From: Conexibacter sp. SYSU D00693
Lineage (GTDB): Bacteria > Actinomycetota > Thermoleophilia > Solirubrobacterales > Solirubrobacteraceae
Length of the DNA stretch: 64,000 bases
Direction of reading: 5' to 3'
NCBI RefSeq assembly: GCF_017084525.1
Contig: NZ_CP070950.1
Span: 3,534,001 to 3,598,000, forward strand
Of the stretch, positions 6,813-15,900 are shown one piece after another (the first letter of the stretch is position 1; each line of letters begins with the position of its first letter). The position numbers and the translations under genes were made by a program. Under the pieces are notes generated by a model. The model saw only the letters and a list, made by a program, of their open reading frames with translations, searched no databases and was not told the DNA's origin.

Positions 6813-9662
6813 TCAGCCGCAGCCGGTGTTGTTGCCGCAGGACGAGCACGTGTAGCAGGAGCCCGTGCGCTGCATCATGCCGCCGCACTGGTTGCACGCC
6901 GGCCCGAGCTCCAGGCCCTTGAGGCGGGCCGGGCGGACGGGCGGGGTGTCGGTGAGCGCGGAGGTCGGCGCCGTCGGGGTGCCGCCGCCGTTGGAGGCGG
7001 TCGGCGCGGGCGGCGTGGCCGGCCCGGCGGTGTCGGACTGGACGGAGACGACGGTGTCCTCCGCCGTCTTCTTGGCCCGGACCTCCGGCGTCAGGATCCC
7101 GAGCTCCTCCTGGATCTCGGCGTCGAGGAAGCGCGAGGCGAGCCAGCGCATCATGTAGTCCGGCAGCGACTTCGCGAACGGGATCTCCGGGTTCTGGGTG
7201 ATCCCCTCCGGCTCGAAGCGCATGTAGGCGAACTTCTCGACGAGCGTCTCGAGCGGCACGCCGTACTGCAGCGCGATCGAGATCGCCGTCGCGAAGGAGT
7301 TCATCATCCCGCGGAGGGTCGAGCCCTCCTTGCCGACGTCGGTGATGAAGATCTCGCCGACCGAGCCGTCCTCGTACATGCCGGCGGTGATGTAGCCCTC
7401 GTGGCCGCCGACGGAGAACTTGTGGGTGATGGACTGGCGCTCGCGCGGCATGCGCCGGCGGCGCGGGCCCAGCGCGGCCATCGCCTTGTCGACCTCGGCC
7501 TTCACCGCGGCGTCGAACTCCGGCGTGCCGGCGGCCGGGACGGCCGCGGCGCCGCCGTCGCCCTGCGCCTCGGTGCGCAGCGCCTGGGCGGTCTTCGAGC
7601 CGTCGCGGTAGATCGCCAGCGCCTTGACGCCGACCTCCCACGCCTTGACGTAGGCGTCGCGGATGTCCTCGACGCTCGCCGTGTTGGGCATGTTCACCGT
7701 CTTGGAGATCGCGCCCGAGATGAACGGCTGGACCGCGCCCATCATGAGGATGTGGCCCATGTGCGAGATCGCGCGCTCGCCGACGGCCACGTCGAACACT
7801 GGGAGGTGCTCCTCGTCGAGGCCCGGAGCGCCGACGATCGTGCCGTGCTCGTCGATGTGGGCGACGATCTGCTCGATCGACGTCTCGTCGTAGCCGAGCT
7901 CGCGCAGCGCCAGCGGCACCGTGCGGTTGACGATCGTCATGGAGCCGCCGCCGACGAGCTCCTTGTACTTGACCAGCGAGAAGTCCGGCTCGACGCCGGT
8001 CGTGTCGCAGTCCATGAGGAACGAGATCGTCCCCGTCGGCGCGAGCACCGTGGCCTGCGCGTTGCGGTAGCCGTGCAGCTCGCCCAGCGCGACGGCCTCG
8101 TCCCACGTGCGGCGCGCCGCGTCGAGCAGCGCCGTGTCCGAGCACGTCTCGTCCGGGATCGCCTGCGAGGCGTCGCGGTGCATGCGCATGACCGCGTTGT
8201 GCGGCTCGCGGTTCTCCTCGTAGCGCTCGTACGGGCCGATCGCCGCGGCGATGCGCGCCGACTGCAGGTACGCACGGCCGGTCATCAGCGCCGTGATGGC
8301 AGCGGCGGTGCCGCGGCCGGCGTCCGAGTCGTAGGGCATGCCGTTGGACATGAGGAACGCGCCGAGGTTGGCGTAGCCCAGGCCGAGCTGGCGGAACGCG
8401 CGGGCGTTGACGCCGATCTCCTCGGTCGGGTAGCTCGACGGCCCGACGACGATCTCCTGCGCGAGGAAGACGATGTCCGTGACGTGCTCGAAGGACGCGA
8501 TGTCGAACGAGCCGTCCTCGCGGCGGAACTTCATGAGGTTCAGCGACGCGAGGTTGCACGCGGAGTCGTCGACGTGCATGTACTCCGAGCACGGGTTCGA
8601 CGCGTTGATGCGCCCCGAGTTCGGGCACGTGTGCCACTGGTTGATCGTCGTGTCGTACTGGACGCCCGGGTCGGCGCAGCGCCAGGCGGCCTCGGCGATC
8701 TCGTGCATGAGCTCGCGCGCGTCGATCGGGTCGCCGATCGGCTCACCCGTCGTGCGGGCGATCGTGCGCCACTCCGAGCCCTCCTGGACGGCGTGCATGA
8801 ACGCGTCGGTCACGCGGACCGAGTTGTTGGCGTTCTGGTACTGGATCGACGTGAAGCCGTCGCCGTCGATGGACATGTCGAAGCCCGCGCGCGCGAGGGC
8901 CTCGGCCTTGTCCTCCTCCTTGGCCTTGCACCAGATGAACTCCCGGATGTCCGGGTGGTCCACGTCGAGGACGACCATCTTCGCGGCACGGCGGGTCTTG
9001 CCGCCGGACTTGATGGTGCCGGCCCACGCGTCGGCGCCGCGCATGAACGAGACCGGGCCCGAGGCCGTCCCGCCCTTGCTCAGCGGCTCCATCGAGCCGC
9101 GGATGTTCGAGAGGTTGATGCCCGACCCGGAGCCGCCGCGGAAGATCCGGCCCTCGCGCGTGTTCCAGTCGAGGATCGAGTCCATCGTGTCGTCGACGCT
9201 GAGGATGAAGCAGGCCGAGCACTGCGGCTGCTCCTCGAAGCCGACGTTGAACCAGACGGGCGAGTTGAAGGCGGCGAGCTGGTGGACGAGGACGTACGTG
9301 AGCTCGGCCTCGAAGGCGTCGGCGTCCTCGGAGGTGGCGAAGTAGCCGCGCTGGCGGCCCCAGTCGGCGATCGTCCCGGAGACGCGGCCGACCATCTGCT
9401 TGACCGAGCGCTCACGCGACGGCGAGCCGAGCTGCCCGCGGAAGTACTTCTGGGCGACGATGTTCGTGGCGTTCTGCGACCACGACCTCGGGAACTCGAC
9501 GTCCTCCTGCTTGAACGAGCCGACGGCCGCCGTGCGCAGCTCCCACTCGACCTGGTCGAAGGGGTGCACGCCGGGCGTCGTGAAGCGCCGGCGGACGCTG
9601 AGCGCCCGGCCAGGGCGCACGACGTCTGCAACGGGGGTCTGGGCTGCTGGCTCGAACGTCAC
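6813..9662 (-). CDS. nrdJ: Adenosylcobalamin-dependent (class II) ribonucleotide reductase
   Basis: A 949-residue enzyme that reduces ribonucleotides to deoxyribonucleotides using vitamin B12. Start is GTG 9662, chosen because AGAGGAG lies seven bases upstream and longer frames overlap the next gene. Visible are QCSACFILSVDD (N-terminal cysteine region), the active-site loop SNPCSEYMHVDDSACNLASL, LAPTGTISFLMDCDTTGVEP for the barrel, and a C-terminal Cys-rich tail ACNQCGGMMQRTGSCYTCSS that re-reduces the active site and may bind zinc. Length agrees with actinobacterial NrdJ. No cobalamin riboswitch box is visible in the 151 bp upstream. It makes DNA synthesis oxygen-independent. Confidence 0.95.
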   Translation of the reverse strand: MTFEPAAQTPVADVVRPGRALSVRRRFTTPGVHPFDQVEWELRTAAVGSFKQEDVEFPRSWSQNATNIVAQKYFRGQLGSPSRERSVKQMVGRVSGTIADWGRQRGYFATSEDADAFEAELTYVLVHQLAAFNSPVWFNVGFEEQPQCSACFILSVDDTMDSILDWNTREGRIFRGGSGSGINLSNIRGSMEPLSKGGTASGPVSFMRGADAWAGTIKSGGKTRRAAKMVVLDVDHPDIREFIWCKAKEEDKAEALARAGFDMSIDGDGFTSIQYQNANNSVRVTDAFMHAVQEGSEWRTIARTTGEPIGDPIDARELMHEIAEAAWRCADPGVQYDTTINQWHTCPNSGRINASNPCSEYMHVDDSACNLASLNLMKFRREDGSFDIASFEHVTDIVFLAQEIVVGPSSYPTEEIGVNARAFRQLGLGYANLGAFLMSNGMPYDSDAGRGTAAAITALMTGRAYLQSARIAAAIGPYERYEENREPHNAVMRMHRDASQAIPDETCSDTALLDAARRTWDEAVALGELHGYRNAQATVLAPTGTISFLMDCDTTGVEPDFSLVKYKELVGGGSMTIVNRTVPLALRELGYDETSIEQIVAHIDEHGTIVGAPGLDEEHLPVFDVAVGERAISHMGHILMMGAVQPFISGAISKTVNMPNTASVEDIRDAYVKAWEVGVKALAIYRDGSKTAQALRTEAQGDGGAAAVPAAGTPEFDAAVKAEVDKAMAALGPRRRRMPRERQSITHKFSVGGHEGYITAGMYEDGSVGEIFITDVGKEGSTLRGMMNSFATAISIALQYGVPLETLVEKFAYMRFEPEGITQNPEIPFAKSLPDYMMRWLASRFLDAEIQEELGILTPEVRAKKTAEDTVVSVQSDTAGPATPPAPTASNGGGTPTAPTSALTDTPPVRPARLKGLELGPACNQCGGMMQRTGSCYTCSSCGNNTGCG

Positions 9663-9813
9663 GACGGGTCTCCTCTTCTGGCCGCTCGCCTGCGGCCTGG
9701 TGCTCACGTGGGGCTGAGCAGGATCCGCCTGGGTCCGGACGGAACGCGAAAGGCCTGCACGTCCCAGTCTAGGAGCGGACCGAGCCCGCCCTGCGACCCC
9801 GTCCGAGGGGCCG

Positions 9814-10551
9814 TCAGCGGCCGAGCCGGACCCAGTCCGTGAACTCGGCCCAGGCGGCGCTGGTGCGCCAGCCGGCCTCGGCCGTGGCGTGGCGCGCCCG
9901 CGCCATCCAGGCGGGCTCCCAGGCCCACCAGCGGGTGGCGGCGACCGTCGCCGCGGCGAGCAGGAGGAGACCACCGAGGACGAGCAGGAGGACGAGCGGC
10001 GCGGGCGCGTCGTCGGGCGTGGTGGAGCGCGCCGGGGCGGCGTCGACGGCCTCGGCGATCGCCGAGTCGCGCGCCGCCTGCGAGGGCTGGGGCGTCGGGG
10101 CCGGCGCCGGCGTGGTGGTCGCGCCCGGCGTGGTGGCCGTCGCCTGCGGCGTCGTCTGGGCCGGCGCCTGCTGGGGCGTCGTCTGCGCGGGCGCCGCGGG
10201 GGTGCCCGAGCCGCCCGTCCCGGCACCGCCGGCCGCTGCGCCGGAGCCGCCGCCACCGCCGCCCGAGCCCTTCTTCCCGCACGCGCCCGACGCGCGCTGC
10301 TCGGCGGCCGCGTCGATCGCCGCCGGGAAGTCCGGCGCGTACTGCTGGATGTCGGGCGTGACGAGCTTGCGCGCGTCCGCGAGCTCCTTCGCCGAGAAGT
10401 CGCAGCCGTCGATCTTCCCGTCCTTGCGGTACTGCTGGAACATCTTGGCGAACGCCTTCGCGGCGGAGCCCTGCGCGCTCGCCACGGCGGGCGCGGCGAC
10501 GGGGACCGCGACGGCGGCGCAGGCGACCAGGGCAGTCAGGCGACGGCGCAT
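9814..10551 (-). CDS. Secreted Pro/Thr-rich protein with C-terminal membrane anchor
   Basis: A 245-residue protein, start ATG 10551. Signal peptide: MRRRLTALVACAAVAVPVAA, cleavage likely after ASA near residue 26. Then a small folded region (residues 30-90) rich in Lys/Asp with two cysteines (GCDFSA; GACGKK), a Gly/Ser hinge, a Pro/Thr/Gln-rich stretch of about 60 residues, one TM helix (PLVLLLVLGGLLLLAAATVAA) near 190-210 and a short Trp-rich cytoplasmic tail. Layout suggests a surface protein whose N-terminal part projects from the membrane. It is divergent from an O-antigen-ligase-like gene (69 bp). Not recognised as a named family. Confidence 0.75.
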   Translation of the reverse strand: MRRRLTALVACAAVAVPVAAPAVASAQGSAAKAFAKMFQQYRKDGKIDGCDFSAKELADARKLVTPDIQQYAPDFPAAIDAAAEQRASGACGKKGSGGGGGGSGAAAGGAGTGGSGTPAAPAQTTPQQAPAQTTPQATATTPGATTTPAPAPTPQPSQAARDSAIAEAVDAAPARSTTPDDAPAPLVLLLVLGGLLLLAAATVAATRWWAWEPAWMARARHATAEAGWRTSAAWAEFTDWVRLGR

Positions 10552-10620
10552 CCACGCAGGAGGGTAGCCCGGTGGGCCGCAGGTCGTCGCGGCACGCGGG
10601 TACGCTCGGGCGGCCGACCG

Positions 10621-12939
10621 ATGGCCGTGTCCCGCACCCAGGCCCCGCCGGCCGCCACTGCCGCGCCGGGCGCCGGACGCCTGCGCCGCGCCGCGGCCCA
10701 CCCCGGCCTCCCCGCCACCGCGGTCCTCGCCGCGCTCGTCCTCGCGTGCGCGTACGCGGCCTTCGCCGACGGCGCGGTGAGCCTGCGCGAGGAGGCGCGC
10801 CTGCAGGTCGGGCTCGCCGTCCTCGCGCTCCTCACGACCGGGGCGTGGGTGGCAGGGGCGCGGCTGCGCCCGGTGGCCCCGCGACTGGCGTGGTGGGGCG
10901 TCGCGGCGCTCACCGCGCTCGCGGCGTTCTCGGCGCTGAGCCTCCTGTGGAGCGTCGCGCCCGACAGCACGTGGCAGGCGACGAACCGCGCGCTCGCCTA
11001 CGTCCTGGTCGTCGTGCTGGCCATCGCGGCGGCCTCGTCCGCGCCGCGCGCGCTCGAGCGCGTCGCCCTGGGCTGGCTGGCCGTCTCCCTGCTCGTGGCG
11101 ACCTACGCGCTGGGCGGCAAGGTCGCGCCCGGGCTCGACCTCCTCGGCCTGGTCGACCTCGACCACACGCGCGACGTCGCACGCCTGCGGGCGCCGCTGG
11201 GGTACTGGAACGCGCTCGGGCTCGTCTGCGCGATGGGCGCGCCCGTCGCGCTGCGCGTGGCGGTCGACGACCGCCGGGCGCTGCCGGTCCGCCTCCTCGG
11301 GCTCGCCGCGCTCTTCGAGCTGCTCGTCGTGCTCGGCGCCACGTACTCGCGCGGCGCGATCCTCGGCGTCCTCGCGGCCGTCGCCGTGCTCACGCTGCTC
11401 GGCCCAGCCCGCCTCAAGGGCCTCGTCGTCGCGGTCCTCGCCGTCCTGGCCGCGCTGCCGCCGATCCTCATCGCCTACCGGCGCGAGGGCCTGACGACCA
11501 ACGGCGCGCCGCTGGACCTGCGCATCGCCGAGGGGCGCGTGCTGCTCACGGGCATGGTCCTCTGCCTCGGCGCGCTGCTGTGGGTGGCGTGGCGGCTCGA
11601 GCTGCTCGAACGGCGGATCACGTGGACCGCCGCGCACGAGCGCTTCGCGTGGCGCGCCGCGGCGGTGACCGTCGCGCTCGTCGCCGTCGTCGGGTCGATC
11701 GTCATCGCGTCCCAGACCCAGGGCGCGCGCGGCCTGGTCGAGCGCATCGGCGACTCGTTCGAGAGCCGGACCTCGGACACCACCTTCGACCCTGGTCGCG
11801 TCGTCTCGACGGACTCGAGCAACCGCGTGGGCTGGTGGAAGGAGGCGCTGGGGTCCTTCAGCGACAAGCCGGCCGGGGGCTGGGGCGCAGGCTCGTTCGC
11901 GACGGTGCACCTGCGCTACCGCGAGGACGCGATCCCGGTGCGCCAGCCCCACAGCGTGCCGCTGCAGTTCCTCAGCGAGACCGGGCTGCCCGGCTTCCTG
12001 CTGGCCTTCGGCGGCCTCGGCGCGCTCGCGGTCGTCGGCACGTGGCGGATCCGGCGGCTGGGACCCGGGACGCAGCGCGACCTCGCCGGCGCGCTGCTGG
12101 CGGTCGGCGCCGCGTGGACGGTGCACGGGCTCGTGGACTGGGACTGGGACATCCCGGGCGTGACCGTGCCGGCGCTGCTGTGCGTCGCGGCGCTCGCGGC
12201 GACCCCCGGGGCCGGCGCGTGGGCGCGGCGCGACGCGCCGGAGGACGCCTTCCGCGACGTCGACCGTGAGGGACGGCCGTCGGTCGGCCGCGCCGCCGGG
12301 CTGACGGCCGCGACGCTCCTGCTCGCCGCCTACGTGGCGAGCTCGGTGCTGCCCGCGTGGTCGGAGTCCAAGACGACCGCCGCCCAGGCGTCGCTGGCGG
12401 AGGACGCCTCGCCTCGGGAGCTCGAGCACGCCGCCGCCGAGGCCGACCTCGCCGCGCGGCTGGACCCGCTCGCCGTGCGGCCGCTCTTCGCCGAGGCGAC
12501 GATCGCCCAGCGGCGCGGGCGCCTCCTCGACGCGCGCCGCGCGCTGCTCGAGGCGGCCGACCGCCAGCCCGACGAGCCCATCGTCTGGTTCCGCCTGGCG
12601 AGCGTCGCCCTGCAGCTCGCCGACCGCGACGGCTTCCGCGACGCCTCCCGGCGCTTCGCCGCGCTCGACCCCCGCAACCCGGGGGCGCGGCGGATCGCGC
12701 TGGAGGCCGAGGCCTTCCTGACCCCGGCCGGCGCGTCGGCGAGCGCGACGGGGACGCCGCTGCCGCTCGTGACGGCCCAGCCGCAGACGACGCCGGGGGT
12801 CGTCCCGGGCGCGACCACCCCGGGCGCAGGTCTGCCGAGCCAGACGACGCCGCCCGCGACGACGGCGCCCGCGCCTCCGCCGGGCGCCACGACGCCGAAC
12901 CCGACGCTCCCGGCGCCGGACGGCGCGGCCACGCCCTAG
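10621..12939 (+). CDS. O-antigen ligase/polymerase-like membrane protein with TPR-like C-terminus
   Basis: A 772-residue protein with about ten TM helices in residues 35-500. The block FLSETGLPGFLLAFGGLGAL and the preceding periplasmic segment with GAGSFATVHLRYRED are typical of the Wzy/WaaL (O-antigen ligase) family, which transfers or polymerises surface glycans outside the membrane. A second hydrophobic stretch near 560-580 precedes a soluble helical region resembling TPR repeats (residues 590-700), and the last 50 residues are Pro/Thr/Gly-rich. The start is ATG 10621. Lipopolysaccharide is absent in actinobacteria, so the substrate is probably a capsule, teichoic-type or glycoprotein glycan. 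Confidence 0.82.
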   Translation: MAVSRTQAPPAATAAPGAGRLRRAAAHPGLPATAVLAALVLACAYAAFADGAVSLREEARLQVGLAVLALLTTGAWVAGARLRPVAPRLAWWGVAALTALAAFSALSLLWSVAPDSTWQATNRALAYVLVVVLAIAAASSAPRALERVALGWLAVSLLVATYALGGKVAPGLDLLGLVDLDHTRDVARLRAPLGYWNALGLVCAMGAPVALRVAVDDRRALPVRLLGLAALFELLVVLGATYSRGAILGVLAAVAVLTLLGPARLKGLVVAVLAVLAALPPILIAYRREGLTTNGAPLDLRIAEGRVLLTGMVLCLGALLWVAWRLELLERRITWTAAHERFAWRAAAVTVALVAVVGSIVIASQTQGARGLVERIGDSFESRTSDTTFDPGRVVSTDSSNRVGWWKEALGSFSDKPAGGWGAGSFATVHLRYREDAIPVRQPHSVPLQFLSETGLPGFLLAFGGLGALAVVGTWRIRRLGPGTQRDLAGALLAVGAAWTVHGLVDWDWDIPGVTVPALLCVAALAATPGAGAWARRDAPEDAFRDVDREGRPSVGRAAGLTAATLLLAAYVASSVLPAWSESKTTAAQASLAEDASPRELEHAAAEADLAARLDPLAVRPLFAEATIAQRRGRLLDARRALLEAADRQPDEPIVWFRLASVALQLADRDGFRDASRRFAALDPRNPGARRIALEAEAFLTPAGASASATGTPLPLVTAQPQTTPGVVPGATTPGAGLPSQTTPPATTAPAPPPGATTPNPTLPAPDGAATP

Positions 12940-12945
12940 ACGCGG

Positions 12946-15900
12946 CTACGGGGCGACGTCGAAGAGCGACGACAGCGCGCCGAAGAGCAGCAGGGCGCCC
13001 GTGCCCAACGCGGCCACGAGCAGCAGGACGCCGACGACGCGCTCGGAGGGCAGGAAGCGCGAGTCGGCGCGCCGGGTGGCGGGCCGGCGGCGCGGGGCGG
13101 CGGTGACGCGGCCGCGGGCGCGGCGGGCCGGGACCGTCGCCGTGGCCGTGGCCGCGGCGACGCCGGCGCCCTCGGCCGCGGCGACCGGGGCGGGACCGCG
13201 GTCGCCGCGCCGGCGCCGGACGACCGGCGCGGCGGGGCGGTCGTCGTCGTCCGGGTCCACGGCGGGCAGCTCGGCGCTGCCGTCGCCGGCGTCGAGGTCT
13301 CCCTCGTCGAGGGCCTCGTCGTCGCGGTGGCGCAACGCCGCCTCGGCCTCCTCGGCGGCGAGTCGGAGGGCGTCGGCCTCCTCGGCGGCGCGAGCGGCCT
13401 GGTCGGCCTCGGCCACGGCGGCGGCCTCACGGGCCCGGGCCTCCGCGGCCTCGCGGAGGCGCTCGAGCTCGGCCTCCTCGGCGGCGCGCTGGGCCTCGCG
13501 GGCCTCGCGCTCGGCCTGCGCCTGGGCCTCGGCGGCGGCGCGGGCTTCGGCCTCCGCGAGCGCGGCTGCCTCGCGGGCGGCCTGGGCGTCGGCCTCGGCG
13601 GAGGCGCCGGCCGCCAGCAGCTCCTCGATCTGGGCCTCGAGCGTCGCGCGCGCCGCCGACTCGGCCTGGGCTCGGGTGGAGGCCTCCTGCAGCTCGTCGA
13701 GCGCCGTGTCGAGCTGCTCGCGCGCGGACGCGGCCGCCGCCGCGTCGTGCTCGGCCTGCACGGCGGCGGCGTCCGCGCGGGACTCGGCGTCGGCGCGCGC
13801 CGCCTCGGCGACGGACGCGCGCTGCGCGGCGGCCTCGGCGGCCGCCTGTGCCGTCTCGCGGGCGCGCTCGGCGATCGCCGCGCGGTCCTCGGCCTCCTGG
13901 GCGTCGGCGGCCGCGTCGTCGGCGTCGCGCTCGGCCAGCACGCGCGCCTCGGCCTCCTCGTCGAGGCGGGTGCGCAGGAGCGCCAGCTCCTCCTCGACCG
14001 CCCCGGCCCCTTCGACCGTCTCGCTGTGGCGCGCCTCGAGCTGCGCGATGCGCGCGGCGAGCTCGTCGCGCTCGCGCGCGACGGCGTCGAGCTCCTCGCG
14101 CAGCGCCCGCTGCGCGTCGGTCGCCGCGGCGTGGGTCGTCTCGAGCGCGCTGCGCGCGTCGGTCAGCTCCCCCAGGCGCGCTTCGAGCTCCTGCTGCTCG
14201 GCGCCCGCGGCGTCGAGGGCCTGGCGCAGGCCCTCGAGCTCGGCGTCGCGCTCGGCGAGCCCCTCGCGCAGGTGGGCGGCGTCGCGGGCGTGGGCGGCGG
14301 CGTCGTCGCGCGCGGTCGCGAGCTGCGCCTCGAGCGTCCCGACGCGGTCCGCGACCGCGCGGACGGCGTCGAGCTCGGCGACCAGCGCGCGCTCGCGCGC
14401 GTGGGACTGCGCGTTCTCGTCGCGCAGCGCGCGCAGCTCCGCGGAGACGTGCTCGCGGTCGCGCTCGGTGTCCTGCGCGGTGGCGCGGAGCTGGTCGAGC
14501 GCGTCCTGCAGCGCGGCGGCCCGCACCTCGAGGTCGCCCGCGTGCTCCTTGGCCGCGCGCAGCTCCTCGGCCGCGCCACGGCCGGCCTCGAGCGCCTGGG
14601 CGAGCTCCTCGCGGACGGCGGCCTCGCGCTGCTCGGCGGTGTCGAGGGCGGCCTGTGCGGTCCCGAGGTCCTCCTCGAGCGCGACGATGCGGCGGCGGGC
14701 GTCGCCGGCAGCGGCCCGCACGACGGAGAGCTCGGCGGCGTAGCCGCGTTCGCGGGTGCCCAGGGAGCGGGCGGCGCTGCCCTCCTGCTCGACGCGGGCG
14801 GCCAGCTCCTGGGCTCGGGCCTCGGCGTCCGTGGTCGCGGCCCGGGCGGCGTCGAGCTCCTCGCGCAGCGCGGCCTCGCGCTCGTCCGCGGCGGCCTGGG
14901 CGGCGCGCAGGCCGGCGACGTCCTCCTCGAGCGCACCCGCCTGCCCGCGGGCGGCGGCGAGCTCAGCGTCGCGCTCCTCGGCGGTGGTGCGCAGCGCCGC
15001 GAGCTCAGCCTCGCGCGCCTTGGCGGTGGTGCGCAGCGCCTCGAGCTCGGCGCCCAGCGCCTCCTCGCGCGCGGCGGCCTCGGCGACGAGCCTGCGGTGC
15101 TCGGTGAGCTCGGCGGCGAGCGCGGCCTGGCGCTCGGTGGCCTCGGCGTGGGCCCGGCGGACGGCGTCGAGGTCGTCGCGCAGGGCGAGCTCGCGCTCGT
15201 CGGCGGCCTGCGCCGCGGCGCGCAGGGCCGCGAGCTCCTCGCCCAGCGCCTCCTCGCGCTCCGTGGCCGCCGTGGTGGCGGTCTCGAGCTGCGCCTGCAG
15301 CTCGCGCTCGCGCGCCGCGACGGCATCGAGCTCGTCGCGCAGCGCCCGCTCCTGGGCCGCGAGCTCCTCCTCGCGCGCCCGCGCGTCCTCCGCGCCGGCG
15401 CGCAGGCCGTCGAGCTCGCCCTGCAGGGCCTGCTCGCGCTCGCCGGCGGCGGCGCGCAGCGCCTCGACCTCGGCGGCGAGCGACCGCTCGCGCTCGGCGG
15501 CCGCCGTCGCGGTGGCGCGCAGCGCGTCGAGCTCCTCGCGCAGGGCGAGCTCGCGGTCGTCGGCCTTCGCGGCGGCGACCCGCAGCGCCTCGACCTCGGC
15601 GGCCAGCTCGTCGGCGCGGCCCCGGGCCTGCGCGCCCGACGTCCGCAGGTCCTCGAGCTCCGCGCGCAGCGCCTCCTCGCGCTTCGTGGCCTCGGTGTCC
15701 TCCAGGCGCAGGGCGTCGAGCTCCTCGCGCAGAGCGAGCTCGCGCTCGTCGGCGGCCTCGGCGGCCGCCCGCAGGGCCTCGAGCTCGCCCCGCAGCTGCG
15801 CCTCGGCGACGCTCGTCGCCTCCGCGCCCGAGCGCAGGGTCGCCAGCTCGGCGTCCAGCGCCTGCTCGCGCGCCGCCGCCTCCTGCGCCCCGGCGCGCAG

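Noticed and set aside
9663-9813. Cobalamin riboswitch before nrdJ
   Set aside because: The region is only 151 bp and lacks the B12-box and other conserved bases; no strong candidate found.
6603-9842. Long plus-strand open frame opposite nrdJ
   Set aside because: Antisense shadow; nrdJ has all expected motifs and the plus frame has none.
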